Assembly (NCBI RefSeq): GCF_030758345.1
Contig: NZ_JAVAMO010000003.1
Span: forward strand, 124,001 to 188,000
Reading direction: 5' to 3'
Source of the DNA: Ruegeria discodermiae
GTDB lineage: Bacteria > Pseudomonadota > Alphaproteobacteria > Rhodobacterales > Rhodobacteraceae
DNA length: 64,000 nt
Of the stretch, positions 16,661 through 24,893 are shown piece by piece. The notes below the pieces were generated by a model. It was not told where the DNA came from. It worked only from the letters and a program-made list of their open reading frames with translations, and ran no database searches. The translations under genes were made by a program, and so were the position numbers. The stretch's first letter is position 1. Each line of letters begins with the position of its first letter.

Positions 16661-16666
16661 CTGTGG

Positions 16667-17287
16667 TCATGCCCTTTCCAAAACGGCCAAACGAACTGCA
16701 AGCGCCGCAAAGATGCCACCCGTGATCCAGCCAAGAAGGCGCCCGGCGCGGCGATTGTCGACAAGATGCCTGCTGGCCCCGCCCGCCATCAGCCCGACAC
16801 CTGAATTGACGAAAAACCCGCCCAGCGCAATCACCGCGCCAAGGATCAGGAACTGCATCAGGATCGGGCCTGCGCCGGGGTCGATGAATTGCGGGATGAA
16901 GGCGAGCACGAACAGGATCACCTTCGGATTGGTCAGATTGACCACAAGCCCCTCGCGGAAGGCATGTTTGGCGGGCTTTCCGGGGGCATCGGGCGGCGCG
17001 GCGCCGTTGCAGATGGCCGTCCACGCCAGATAGAGCAGATACCCCACCCCAACCCAGCGGATCACATCAAAGAGCCACGGCATCGCCGCCACCGCTGCGC
17101 CCAGCCCAAGCCCGGCGAGCGTGACATGGGCCAGCGAGCCCAGCGAAATTCCGGCACTGGCAGCGATCGCGGCGCGCGGACCGGACCTGAGCCCTTGACC
17201 GAAACAGAACATCATATCCGCGCCGGGCGTCAGGTTCAGGGCCAGCGCTGCGGGCAGGAAGGCGATCAGCGTGACCGGGTCGATCAT
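16667..17287 (-). CDS. LysE family translocator
   Basis: 206 residues with about six membrane helices, the length of LysE/RhtB exporters for amino acids and related metabolites. The conserved N-terminal block N-L-T-P-G-A-D-M-M-F (about 18-27) followed by G-L-R-S-G-P-R-A, and L-Y-L-A-W-T and N-L-T-N-P-K further on, are family marks. The substrate is not predictable. Its start overlaps the phosphoesterase stop by ATGA (17284-17287). Confidence 0.9.
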   Translation of the reverse strand: MIDPVTLIAFLPAALALNLTPGADMMFCFGQGLRSGPRAAIAASAGISLGSLAHVTLAGLGLGAAVAAMPWLFDVIRWVGVGYLLYLAWTAICNGAAPPDAPGKPAKHAFREGLVVNLTNPKVILFVLAFIPQFIDPGAGPILMQFLILGAVIALGGFFVNSGVGLMAGGASRHLVDNRRAGRLLGWITGGIFAALAVRLAVLERA

Positions 17288-17883
17288 GCATCGACCTCGA
17301 ACCAGTTGACGGTCGGTCCCAGATTGGCGACCTGCGTCACGCCGATCCGGCCCCGCGCGCCCCAGCTGTCATGGATATGCCCGCAGACAGACAGTTTGGG
17401 TTGCAGCCGTTCGATGGCATCGCGCACGGCGGTCGAGCCGACGGACATCCCTTGCGAGGTCACATCCCCCGTCCCCTTAGGCGGTGAATGCGTTATCAGC
17501 ACATCCGCGCTCTGGCAGCGATCCAGCAGTTCCGCCGCTTCCGCCTCGCTCAGATCGCAGGACCATGATCCAAAGGGCGTCATCGGGACGCCGTAGCCTA
17601 GCCCGAAAACGGACAGGCCATCTACTTCCACCGTCTGACCATGCAGCACATGAACGCCGTCGCGGGCCGCATCGCTGAGTTCCTCGGCGCTTTCGGCATT
17701 GCCCGGCACCAGAACCAGCGGGGCCGAGATGCCGGAGAGCATCTCCATCGCCTCTGGCAGGCCCTGCCGCATGTTGCAGAAATCGCCCGCGCCGATCACC
17801 AATTCGGCCTCGCCACTGGCCTCGACAATCGCGGCGGCTCTGTTGCGGGCCATATGCAGGTCGGAAAAGGCCAGAATGCGCAT
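17284..17883 (-). CDS. Metallophosphoesterase family protein
   Basis: 199 residues. Calcineurin-type metal ligands are in order: F-S-D8-L-H10, G-A-G-D34-F, V-P-G-N-A-E, I-T-H-S-P-P and a G-H-I-H-D near residue 168. The substrate is unknown; small proteins of this type act on phosphodiesters or nucleotides. Start ATG at 17883 is 2 nt after the glycosylase stop, with the GGAGGG ribosome-binding site inside the end of that gene. An in-frame upstream extension is a read-through of the glycosylase region and was not used. Confidence 0.85.
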   Translation of the reverse strand: MRILAFSDLHMARNRAAAIVEASGEAELVIGAGDFCNMRQGLPEAMEMLSGISAPLVLVPGNAESAEELSDAARDGVHVLHGQTVEVDGLSVFGLGYGVPMTPFGSWSCDLSEAEAAELLDRCQSADVLITHSPPKGTGDVTSQGMSVGSTAVRDAIERLQPKLSVCGHIHDSWGARGRIGVTQVANLGPTVNWFEVDA

Positions 17884-17885
17884 CG

Positions 17886-18647
17886 CTACCCTCCTTCGAG
17901 CTTGGCGTTCAGTTCCAGCAGATCGGCCCAGGCCTGCCGCTTCATCTGCGGCTGGCGCAGCAGGTAGGCGGGGTGGAACATGGGCATCACCGGCAGGGTC
18001 ATCGCCTGATCCCATTTGCCGCGCAACCGGGTAATGCCCCGTTTGCCCAGCACCGCCTGACAACTGATATTGCCCATCAAAACCAGCACTTCGGGCTGCG
18101 CCAGCGCCACATGCCGTTCCAGAAATGGCACCATCATTCCAATCTCGTCCGGTTTGGGATCGCGATTCTGTGGTGGCCGCCAGGGCAGCACGTTGGTGAT
18201 ATAAACCGAATTGGCGCGGCTCAGCCCGATCGCGTCCAGCATCCGGTCCAGCAATTGCCCGGCGCGGCCCACAAATGGCCTGCCTTCGCGGTCCTCGTCG
18301 CGGCCCGGCGCCTCGCCGATGATCATCACGCGCGCCTCGGGCGTGCCATCGGCAAAGACCAGCTGGCGTGCGCCTTTCTTCAATTCGCAGAGCTCAAATG
18401 CCTCCATCACGGCGCGAAGCTCCGCCAGTGACCCGGCGGATTTCGCCGCCGCTTTTGCCACGGCAACCGGATCGCGCGCGGCAGGTGGCTGCGCCGCCTG
18501 CGTAACCGGCGCAGCTTTGGCTTTTGGCGCCTTGTCGGCCAGCCCATAGCGATCCACCGGCACATCAGCGATGGCATCTGTCGCGCCCAGTTCAACCTGC
18601 CATTCCAGCAGGGCCTTTGCCGCATATGGGTCAAACACCGATTCCAT
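17886..18647 (-). CDS. Uracil-DNA glycosylase, family 4-like, lacking most Fe-S ligands
   Basis: 253 residues; removes uracil from DNA. Residues 1-80 are an alanine-rich linker-like extension; the UDG domain follows with G111-E-A-P-G-R-D-E-D119 and H225-P-A-Y-L-L-R231. Family 4 enzymes hold a 4Fe-4S cluster with four cysteines. Here only C87 is in place: the second position is K90 (C-E-L-K), the third is W156 (P-W-R-P-P) and the fourth is M172 (before V-P-F). The cluster is therefore probably absent. The W variant is common in alphaproteobacteria, to my knowledge. First gene of the operon ending at moaB. Confidence 0.88.
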   Translation of the reverse strand: MESVFDPYAAKALLEWQVELGATDAIADVPVDRYGLADKAPKAKAAPVTQAAQPPAARDPVAVAKAAAKSAGSLAELRAVMEAFELCELKKGARQLVFADGTPEARVMIIGEAPGRDEDREGRPFVGRAGQLLDRMLDAIGLSRANSVYITNVLPWRPPQNRDPKPDEIGMMVPFLERHVALAQPEVLVLMGNISCQAVLGKRGITRLRGKWDQAMTLPVMPMFHPAYLLRQPQMKRQAWADLLELNAKLEGG

Positions 18648-18728
18648 AACGCCAGTCTAAACTCTAAGTGATCGGAGGAAAGGCGATAAGCGCTTGTCAG
18701 CGACGCCGTGTCGCCCGAGCATAAGGCC

Positions 18729-19301
18729 ATGTCACGATTGCTTGCCTTGTTCTGGGTCGCTTTGCTGATGTGCTGGAGTCTGCCCGCCCTGGCGCAGGGT
18801 TTCGGAGAATGCCGCGCAGGGCAGTTGCAATGCGGCGCGAACAATTGCTGCAGCGCCGGTCAACGCTGCAGCTTTGACGGCCATTGCGTCCCCCTTGGCG
18901 GAGAGTATTGCGGCGGCGGGCGCAGTTGCCCGGCGGGTCAGCTTTGCATGAATGGCGGCCTGCGCTGCGCACCGCAAGGATCCATCCGATGCGCCGATGG
19001 CACCGTCTGCACGCCGGGGAATGTGTGCGCAGGCGCGGGCCAGTGCAAACCGAGGCCCGGCACGCAGGACATCCAACGCCCCGTCGATCGCTCAGATCCC
19101 GGCGGCTGCCTGCCCGGGCGCTGCCCCCGCGCAGGCTGGTTCCTGTGCGAAGAGACCGAATCGCAATGCCGCCCCGGCTTCAAATGCTCACGCGGGCGCG
19201 GATGCGTTCCGGTCAAGGCGGTGGATTGCGGCTTTGGCCGCTGGTGCAAGCCGGGCCAGCAATGCGGCGAGGATGGCGCCTGCATTGGCGACGCAGATTG
19301 A
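18729..19301 (+). CDS. Secreted cysteine-rich protein, internally repeated
   Basis: 190 residues from the ATG at 18729 (a GTG at 18708 is in frame). A Sec signal peptide covers about 1-22 (cleavage at A-L-A/Q). The mature ~168 residues contain 24 cysteines, an even number, in about four loosely repeated units of the form C-x2-G-x2-C-x(4-6)-C-x3-G-x-C-V. No known enzymatic domain is visible. The pattern looks like disulfide-rich extracellular modules. It stands alone between the uracil-DNA glycosylase (divergent) and pyrB. Function unknown. Confidence 0.7.
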   Translation: MSRLLALFWVALLMCWSLPALAQGFGECRAGQLQCGANNCCSAGQRCSFDGHCVPLGGEYCGGGRSCPAGQLCMNGGLRCAPQGSIRCADGTVCTPGNVCAGAGQCKPRPGTQDIQRPVDRSDPGGCLPGRCPRAGWFLCEETESQCRPGFKCSRGRGCVPVKAVDCGFGRWCKPGQQCGEDGACIGDAD

Positions 19302-19372
19302 GGCAGGCGGGATATTGCTCCACCCCGCCGAGCTTTCTATAAGCGCTGGCAACACCGGTTCGGAGCCAAGCC

Positions 19373-20308
19373 ATGTCTTTTGCCCATCGTCATCTTCTTG
19401 GCATCGAACAACTGTCCCAATCCGACATTACCGCGATCCTTGATCTGGCCGAGAAATATGTCGAGCTGAACCGGCAATCGCTGAAGCACGCGGATGAGCT
19501 GGCGGGCCTCACCCAGATCAACATGTTCTTTGAAAACTCCACCCGCACGCAAGCCAGTTTCGAGCTGGCGGGCAAGCGGCTGGGTGCGGATGTGATGAAC
19601 ATGGCGATGCAGGCCAGCTCGATCAAAAAGGGCGAAACGCTGATCGACACAGCGATGACGCTGAACGCGATGCATCCCGACCTGCTGGTGGTGCGCCATC
19701 CGCAATCGGGCGCGGTGGACCTATTGGCACAGAAAGTGAACTGCGCCGTGCTGAACGCGGGCGACGGGCGGCACGAACACCCCACCCAGGCGCTGCTGGA
19801 CGCACTGACCATCCGCCGCGCCAAGGGACGGTTGCACCGGCTAACCGTCGCGATCTGCGGTGATGTCGCCCATTCGCGTGTCGCCCGCTCGAACCTGATC
19901 CTGCTGGGCAAGATGGAGAACCGCATCCGCCTGATCGGCCCGCCAACCCTCGTGCCCGGACATTTCGCGGAGCTCGGGGCCGAACTGTACGAGGATATGA
20001 GCGAGGGGCTGAAAGACGCCGATGTGGTGATGATGCTGCGGCTTCAGAAGGAGCGGATGGATGGCGGATTCATTCCGTCCGAACGGGAATATTATCATCG
20101 CTACGGTCTCGATGCCGCCAAGCTGGCCCTGGCAAAGCCGGACGCCATTGTGATGCATCCCGGACCGATGAACCGCGGGGTCGAGATCGACGGCACGCTG
20201 GCCGATGACATCAACCGATCGGTTATTCAGGAGCAGGTCGAGATGGGCGTCGCCGTACGCATGGCCGCGATGGACTTGCTGGCCCGACACCACCGGGAGG
20301 CGGCATGA
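19373..20308 (+). CDS. pyrB: Aspartate carbamoyltransferase catalytic subunit
   Basis: 311 residues, normal length. It condenses carbamoyl phosphate with aspartate, the first committed step of pyrimidine synthesis. The carbamoyl-phosphate motif reads F-E-N-S56-T-R-T-Q, the 80s loop S-S-I-K-K-G-E is present, and H-P-T-Q-A-L-L-D and M-H-P-G-P-M-N-R-G are intact. First of five genes that overlap one another (pyrB, two small genes, pyrC', plsY). No pyrI regulatory subunit is seen; the pseudo-dihydroorotase downstream may play a structural role instead. Confidence 0.95.
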   Translation: MSFAHRHLLGIEQLSQSDITAILDLAEKYVELNRQSLKHADELAGLTQINMFFENSTRTQASFELAGKRLGADVMNMAMQASSIKKGETLIDTAMTLNAMHPDLLVVRHPQSGAVDLLAQKVNCAVLNAGDGRHEHPTQALLDALTIRRAKGRLHRLTVAICGDVAHSRVARSNLILLGKMENRIRLIGPPTLVPGHFAELGAELYEDMSEGLKDADVVMMLRLQKERMDGGFIPSEREYYHRYGLDAAKLALAKPDAIVMHPGPMNRGVEIDGTLADDINRSVIQEQVEMGVAVRMAAMDLLARHHREAA

Positions 20309-20832
20309 GCGATCCGGTCACCGTTGAGGCAAACGAGTTCGGCCATCTGCGCCTCTATGCGCTGGATGTGGCGCCGGAGCACGCCAAATTCCTGCGCGAG
20401 CCGGGCGCGGCTGAGCAGTTGCTGGGCGTCGAGGGGCTCGATTCAAATGAGATCGAGATCTTTCCGGTCTGGGATCTCGAAGGGTTCGGCCTGCACGACT
20501 ACCTTTCCGAAGGCTGCGGCATTCCCGAAGATCAACTGGACGCCGAGGCGCTCGACAAGATCATGGGCTGGGTCATGCTGGTACGCAGTGCGGCGTTCCG
20601 GGGCAAGGCGATGGATTTGACGTTGGATAGCCGACTGGAACCGGTCGGCTGTTATCGCGAAGACCGGGTCGACTGGTCGGCAGAGCCGCTGATCACCAAA
20701 AGCGCCGAACCCTACTCGGCCCCGCGCACCTCACCGCGCGAAGCCCGCGCCAGATCGGTTCGCATCGGCTTTGCGATCTTCTCCATCGTGATGATCGCCG
20801 TCCTTGCCGGACTTCTATGGCTGATCCTGTGA
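20305..20832 (+). CDS. Hypothetical protein with C-terminal membrane anchor
   Basis: 175 residues of unknown function. The first ~140 are soluble and acidic; a positively charged patch (about 140-152) leads into one hydrophobic C-terminal helix (about 154-174), so it is probably tail-anchored in the inner membrane. It starts with an ATGA overlap on the pyrB stop and overlaps the next gene by 16 nt. The location inside the pyrimidine operon suggests only coupled expression. Confidence 0.75.
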   Translation: MSDPVTVEANEFGHLRLYALDVAPEHAKFLREPGAAEQLLGVEGLDSNEIEIFPVWDLEGFGLHDYLSEGCGIPEDQLDAEALDKIMGWVMLVRSAAFRGKAMDLTLDSRLEPVGCYREDRVDWSAEPLITKSAEPYSAPRTSPREARARSVRIGFAIFSIVMIAVLAGLLWLIL

Positions 20833-21203
20833 TCCGCTTCGTGCCCGACAGGCAGGCCTATATCCGGGCCCATGCCTGGCTCGCCGCCTTTGGCATGGCG
20901 CTTGCCATGGCCCTGCTGTGGATGATGGGTAACCCCTATGTCTGGACCGGCGCGCCTGCCGGATTGGCGGCAATTGTCCTGCGCGGCTGGTACATGGCCT
21001 CGGAAGAGCTGAGCGTGGTCTGGGAGTTGCGCGACGGCGCCCTGCGCGGCCCGGTCCAGACGATACCGCTGCATCAGATCGAAACCGTGCGCATGCTGGG
21101 CAGCGCAGTGCAGGTCATCACAAAGACCGGCGACAAGCATCTGATCAAGTTCCAGGCCGACCCGGCGGCCACCAAAGCCGCGATTGAAGGGGCCCTGACA
21201 TGA
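20817..21203 (+). CDS. Hypothetical small membrane protein, PH-like C-terminal domain
   Basis: 128 residues. Two hydrophobic helices lie near residues 20-38 and 43-60, followed by a ~65-residue soluble beta-rich segment with the alternation seen in bacterial PH-like domains (E-L-R-D-G-A-L-R-G-P... I-P-L-H-Q-I-E-T-V-R). Function unknown. It overlaps the preceding gene by 16 nt and the pyrC-like gene by ATGA. Confidence 0.7.
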   Translation: MADPVIRFVPDRQAYIRAHAWLAAFGMALAMALLWMMGNPYVWTGAPAGLAAIVLRGWYMASEELSVVWELRDGALRGPVQTIPLHQIETVRMLGSAVQVITKTGDKHLIKFQADPAATKAAIEGALT

Positions 21204-22480
21204 CCGCCACCCTGTTCACCAATGCTCGCCTGATCGACCCCGAAGCCGGAACCGACAGTCCCGGCTGGCTGCTGACCCGCGACGGCGTGATCACCGCGCG
21301 GGGCGCGGATGCGCCGCCCGCGAGTGACGGCACGGTGATCGATTGTGGTGGCAAATGCCTCGCGCCCGGAATCGTCGATATCGGTGTCAAGGTTTGTGAG
21401 CCCGGTGAGCGGCACAAGGAAAGCTATAAATCCGCAGGTCTGGCGGCAGCGGCGGGCGGGGTCACCACCATCGTGACGCGGCCCGATACACTGCCGGTCA
21501 TCGACACGCCCGAGACGCTGGAATTCGTCACTCGCCGGGCACAGGCGGATACGCCGGTCAACGTGCTGCCAATGGCAGCGCTGACCAAGGGCCGCGACGG
21601 TCGCGAGATGACCGAGATCGGGTTCCTGATGGATGCCGGTGCCGTCGCCTTCACCGATTGCGACCATGTGGTCAGCAACACCAAGGTGTTCTCGCGCGCG
21701 CTGACCTATGCGCGCTCGTGCGGCGCGCTGGTCATTGCCCATCCGCAGGAACCCGGCCTGAGCCAGGGCGCGGCTGCGACCAGCGGCAAATTCGCGACGC
21801 TCTATGGCCTGCCCGCCGTGTCGCCGATGGCCGAGCGGATGGGGCTGGATCGCGACATCGCATTGCTGGAAATGACCGGCGCCCGCTATCACGCAGACCA
21901 GATCACCACCGCCCGCGCCCTGCCCGCGTTGGAGCGCGCCAAGCGCAATGGGCTCGACATTACCGCCGGGACCTCAATCCACCACCTGACCCTGAACGAG
22001 TTGGACGTGGCCGACTACCGCACCTTCTTCAAGGTCAAACCCCCGCTGCGCTCGGAGGACGACCGGCAGGCGGTGATCGAGGCAGTGCGCAGCGGGCTGA
22101 TCGACATCATCAGCTCGATGCACACACCGCAGGACGAAGAAAGCAAGCGGCTGCCCTTTGAAGAGGCCGCCTCGGGCGCGGTGGCACTGGAGACGCTACT
22201 GCCCGCGGCGCTGCGGCTCTATCATGGCGAGCAGCTTGATCTGCCCACCCTGTTCCGCGCCATGTCCCTGAACCCGGCGAAACGGCTGGGGCTGGCTTCC
22301 GGTCGCTTGGCCCCGGACGCACCGGCTGATCTGGTGCTGTTCGATCCGGACACGCCCTTTGTTCTTGATCGCTTCACACTTCAGTCGAAATCGCAGAATA
22401 CGCCGTTTGACGGCCAGCGGATGCAAGGTAGGGTGCTAGCAACCTATGTGGCCGGGATGGCCGTTTACCGGAGAGATTGA
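21200..22480 (+). CDS. pyrC: Dihydroorotase homologue with lost metal ligands (PyrC'-type, probably inactive)
   Basis: 426 residues, full length for a type I dihydroorotase. The usual metal-binding D-x-H-x-H-x-R-E-P-G motif reads D60-I-G62-V-K64-V-C66-E-P-G, so both histidines and the arginine are gone. Later ligands are altered too: Y-H231-A-D-Q234 in place of H-x-x-H, and S-S-M307-H-T-P-Q311 in place of T-D-H-A-P-H. H181 remains. A metal centre is not expected. Non-catalytic PyrC' proteins next to pyrB form a structural complex with aspartate carbamoyltransferase in Pseudomonas; the same role is likely here, with an active dihydroorotase elsewhere. Fourth gene of the pyrB operon. Confidence 0.88.
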   Translation: MTATLFTNARLIDPEAGTDSPGWLLTRDGVITARGADAPPASDGTVIDCGGKCLAPGIVDIGVKVCEPGERHKESYKSAGLAAAAGGVTTIVTRPDTLPVIDTPETLEFVTRRAQADTPVNVLPMAALTKGRDGREMTEIGFLMDAGAVAFTDCDHVVSNTKVFSRALTYARSCGALVIAHPQEPGLSQGAAATSGKFATLYGLPAVSPMAERMGLDRDIALLEMTGARYHADQITTARALPALERAKRNGLDITAGTSIHHLTLNELDVADYRTFFKVKPPLRSEDDRQAVIEAVRSGLIDIISSMHTPQDEESKRLPFEEAASGAVALETLLPAALRLYHGEQLDLPTLFRAMSLNPAKRLGLASGRLAPDAPADLVLFDPDTPFVLDRFTLQSKSQNTPFDGQRMQGRVLATYVAGMAVYRRD

Positions 22481-23088
22481 TGTTCGCAGGCGACACTTCA
22501 ACCGACGCGCTGATCTTATGGGCCGTCGTCGGATACGGGCTGGGCTCGATTCCGTTCGGTATGGTATTTGCGCGGATCATGGGGTTGGGCAACCTGCGTG
22601 AGATCGGATCGGGCAATATCGGCGCAACCAACGTTCTGCGCACCGGCAACAAGCTGGCCGCCGCCCTGACCGTTCTGTTTGATGGCGCAAAAGGCGCGGT
22701 CGCCTTGCTGCTGGCGCGCCACTTTGCAGGCGAACAAGCCGCACAGTATGCCGCGCTTGCCGCCTTTCTGGGCCATTGCTTTCCGATCTGGCTGGGCTTT
22801 CGGGGCGGTAAAGGGGTGGCCACCTTTCTGGGCATCTGGTTGGCGCTGGCCTGGCCCGTCGGCGTTGCCTGCTGCCTGACATGGCTAGCGGCGGCGGCCG
22901 TATCGCGGATGTCCTCGGTCGGCGCGCTTGTCTCGGCTGCGGCGTCGACATTCTGGGCGCTTGTTCTGGGCCACGGAGAAACGCTCATTCTCGGGATCAT
23001 CCTGACCCTGCTGGTCTATCTCCGCCATGGCGCGAACATCGCCCGGATCAAATCCGGGACCGAGCCCAAGATCGGCTCGAAATCCTGA
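22480..23088 (+). CDS. plsY: Glycerol-3-phosphate 1-O-acyltransferase PlsY
   Basis: 202 residues with about five to seven hydrophobic helices. It transfers an acyl group from acyl-phosphate to glycerol-3-phosphate, the first step of phospholipid synthesis, in the inner membrane. The family motifs are G-S-I-P-F-G, G-S-G-N-I-G-A-T-N-V-L-R, and F-R-G-G-K-G-V-A-T. The ATG at 22480 uses the last base of the pyrC' stop and is preceded by GGAGAG. Last gene of the five-gene operon. Confidence 0.93.
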   Translation: MFAGDTSTDALILWAVVGYGLGSIPFGMVFARIMGLGNLREIGSGNIGATNVLRTGNKLAAALTVLFDGAKGAVALLLARHFAGEQAAQYAALAAFLGHCFPIWLGFRGGKGVATFLGIWLALAWPVGVACCLTWLAAAAVSRMSSVGALVSAAASTFWALVLGHGETLILGIILTLLVYLRHGANIARIKSGTEPKIGSKS

Positions 23089-23131
23089 CCCAGCGCTGAT
23101 CCAACAAGCCTCTTGATCGAATCGCGGTTAT

Positions 23132-23161
23132 CTGTAATTTCTGATCATACAGAAATTACAG
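23132..23161. promoter_or_regulatory. Perfect 30-nt inverted repeat, probable autoregulatory operator
   Basis: CTGTAATTTCTG, a 6-nt spacer (ATCATA) and CAGAAATTACAG form 12-nt arms without a mismatch. It ends 6 nt before the ATG of the GbsR/MarR-type regulator and touches its ribosome-binding site (AGGAAGG at 23160-23166), a position that would block transcription or translation if bound. The most likely ligand is the regulator encoded immediately downstream. Confidence 0.75.
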
Positions 23162-23167
23162 GAAGGC

Positions 23168-23713
23168 ATGATGCAACTGTCGCAGGCCATGCAGGATTTC
23201 ATCCTTCACTGGGGAGATATGGGCACCAAATGGGGCGTGAACCGCTCGGTGGCGCAGATCCATGCGCTGTTGCATATTGCCCCTGACCCGCTGACCGCTG
23301 ATGAGATCTGCGACACGCTCGGTCTTGCGCGCTCGAATGTCTCAAACGGGTTGAAAGAGCTGCAAAGCTGGAAGCTGGTTAAGGCCAGTCGGCAACTGGG
23401 GGATCGCCGCGATCATTTCCATTCGATCCGGGACATGTTCGATCTGACCAAGGCTGTGGTCGAAGGCCGCAGAGAGCGGGAGTTTGCGCCGACCCTGGCC
23501 GCCTTGCGCGAGGTGGCGAAAGAGGCAGAGGCCGACGGCACCCCGGTGAAAACCCGCGCGCGCATCGACGAGACGCTGGAGACGATGCAGATGTTTGACG
23601 ACTGGTATGTCGACGTGCGCAGATTGCCGCGCGGCATCCAGCTTGCCGTGGTCAAACTGGGCGGGCGCATCGCTCGACTGGTGCCAAAGGGACAGAAGGA
23701 GACATCAGAGTAA
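23168..23713 (+). CDS. GbsR/MarR family transcriptional regulator
   Basis: 181 residues of the GbsR branch of winged-helix MarR proteins. The helix-turn-helix is in L-T-A-D-E-I-C-D-T-L-G-L-A-R-S-N-V-S-N (about 38-57), followed by a wing with S-R-Q-L-G-D-R-R-D-H-F. Two adjacent ATGs (23168, 23171) follow AGGAAGG. A perfect palindrome lies directly upstream, and a second dyad lies in the gap before the desaturase. It therefore probably controls itself and the desaturase gene. Confidence 0.88.
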   Translation: MMQLSQAMQDFILHWGDMGTKWGVNRSVAQIHALLHIAPDPLTADEICDTLGLARSNVSNGLKELQSWKLVKASRQLGDRRDHFHSIRDMFDLTKAVVEGRREREFAPTLAALREVAKEAEADGTPVKTRARIDETLETMQMFDDWYVDVRRLPRGIQLAVVKLGGRIARLVPKGQKETSE

Positions 23714-23738
23714 AAAATTTTGACCTTAAATTTCACTT

Positions 23739-23758
23739 ATAACAGAAATAACTGTTAT
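23739..23758. promoter_or_regulatory. Inverted repeat upstream of the desaturase gene
   Basis: ATAACAG, a 6-nt spacer (AAATAA) and CTGTTAT form perfect 7-nt arms, about 57 nt before the desaturase ATG, in an AT-rich gap. It shares the 6-nt spacing and the CAG/CTG trinucleotides with the operator upstream of the regulator, though in the opposite order, so common recognition is uncertain. Confidence 0.5.
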
Positions 23759-23814
23759 TACCGTAACACATCAAAGGCGGTTCACTTTGAACAAGGTACG
23801 AAGGGAGTACGCAG

Positions 23815-24657
23815 ATGACCCACATGACCCGACCCCACCACCCGGAACGGCCGCCGCGCGGCATCATCTGGAGCGATCTCGTGGCACTGAGCCCCTGGGC
23901 GAAAGTGAAGGAACTGATGCTGCCGCTGCCCTGGTTGCTGCTGTCCCTGACGCTCTATGGCACATCCCTGTGGCCACTGGGCGGCATCGGCAGCTTCATG
24001 TTCTTTCTCTGTGCGCTACGCCTCAATCACGAAGCGATCCATGGCAATCTCGGGCTGCCCCGCAAGGGAGACAATCTGGTGATGCATGTGCTGAGCGCCC
24101 TGATGCTGGGATCGAACCATGCGTTCAGCCATTGCCACCTGCTGCACCACAAACACGCGATGGGACCCGGCGATTGCGAAGGGAAATGCGGGCATATGTC
24201 CCTGCCCCAGGTGTTGATCTATGGCCCGCGCTTTCCGGTCGACATCAACCGCGCCGCCTGGGAAGGCGCAAGCACAAAAGGACGCAAGCGTATCCTGATC
24301 GACTGGGGTCTCGCGCTTGGCGTGGTCATCACCGCGCTCCTGACCGGGTCGCAGATCCTGCTGCTGCATGTGGCCGCCATGAGCGTTGCCCAATGTCTTG
24401 CAGCCCTTTTCGCGGTCTGGATCACCCATCAGGGCACCCATGACAGTGGTGTTGCGGCGCGCAGCCAGCGGGGCTTACTGGCGCGGCTGGCCTATCTGAT
24501 GTTCTACCATCGCGAACATCACCTGTTTCCGAAAGTCCCGGTCAGCCGCCTGCCCGTTCTGGCGGATCGTCTCGACCGCTCGGTCGCGGGTTATGCTGCC
24601 CGTCGCAAACCCGTGATTGGATGGCTGGAGCCGCGCCGTTTCAGGGTTGAACCCTAG
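23815..24657 (+). CDS. Fatty acid desaturase family protein
   Basis: 280 residues, integral membrane di-iron enzyme fold. The histidine boxes are H72-E-A-I-H76, H108-L-L-H111-H112 (with H114) and H232-R-E-H235-H236, plus a T-H-Q-G-T-H block near 204-209. Hydrophobic spans separate them as in membrane desaturases and hydroxylases. GGGAG lies 7 nt before the ATG. It sits after a GbsR/MarR-type regulator, suggesting control of membrane lipid composition. The exact substrate is not readable. Confidence 0.87.
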   Translation: MTHMTRPHHPERPPRGIIWSDLVALSPWAKVKELMLPLPWLLLSLTLYGTSLWPLGGIGSFMFFLCALRLNHEAIHGNLGLPRKGDNLVMHVLSALMLGSNHAFSHCHLLHHKHAMGPGDCEGKCGHMSLPQVLIYGPRFPVDINRAAWEGASTKGRKRILIDWGLALGVVITALLTGSQILLLHVAAMSVAQCLAALFAVWITHQGTHDSGVAARSQRGLLARLAYLMFYHREHHLFPKVPVSRLPVLADRLDRSVAGYAARRKPVIGWLEPRRFRVEP

Positions 24658-24893
24658 CTAACCTGCTGAGCCAACGGGGTCCGTGACACCCCAAAAAACA
24701 CCGGAACCTGAGCGTCGCTGCACAGGTTCCGTTCGCTGACACACAATCACCATTACTTGTTTTGAACGTGAGCAATCGGATGATCAGGTGATGCTGCATG
24801 AGGGCAAATTACGGGCCGCTCAGAACCACACAGGCATCATCCGCTTCGCATTTCTGATGAAGGTCGATGCCTCTCAATAGAAAGGTTAGCACC
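24658..24893. other. Intergenic gap with stem-loop and T-tract on the minus strand
   Basis: The 236-nt gap contains a perfect 9-bp stem (24702-24710 and 24723-24731, 12-nt loop). On the minus strand the stem is followed by a six-T tract (24693-24698), so it would act as an intrinsic terminator for leftward transcripts. No minus-strand gene is seen to its right, so any such transcript would be an antisense or small RNA. A second short stem (GGGGT/ACCCC) overlaps the T-tract. Otherwise the gap holds only the leader of the YHS gene. Confidence 0.4.
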
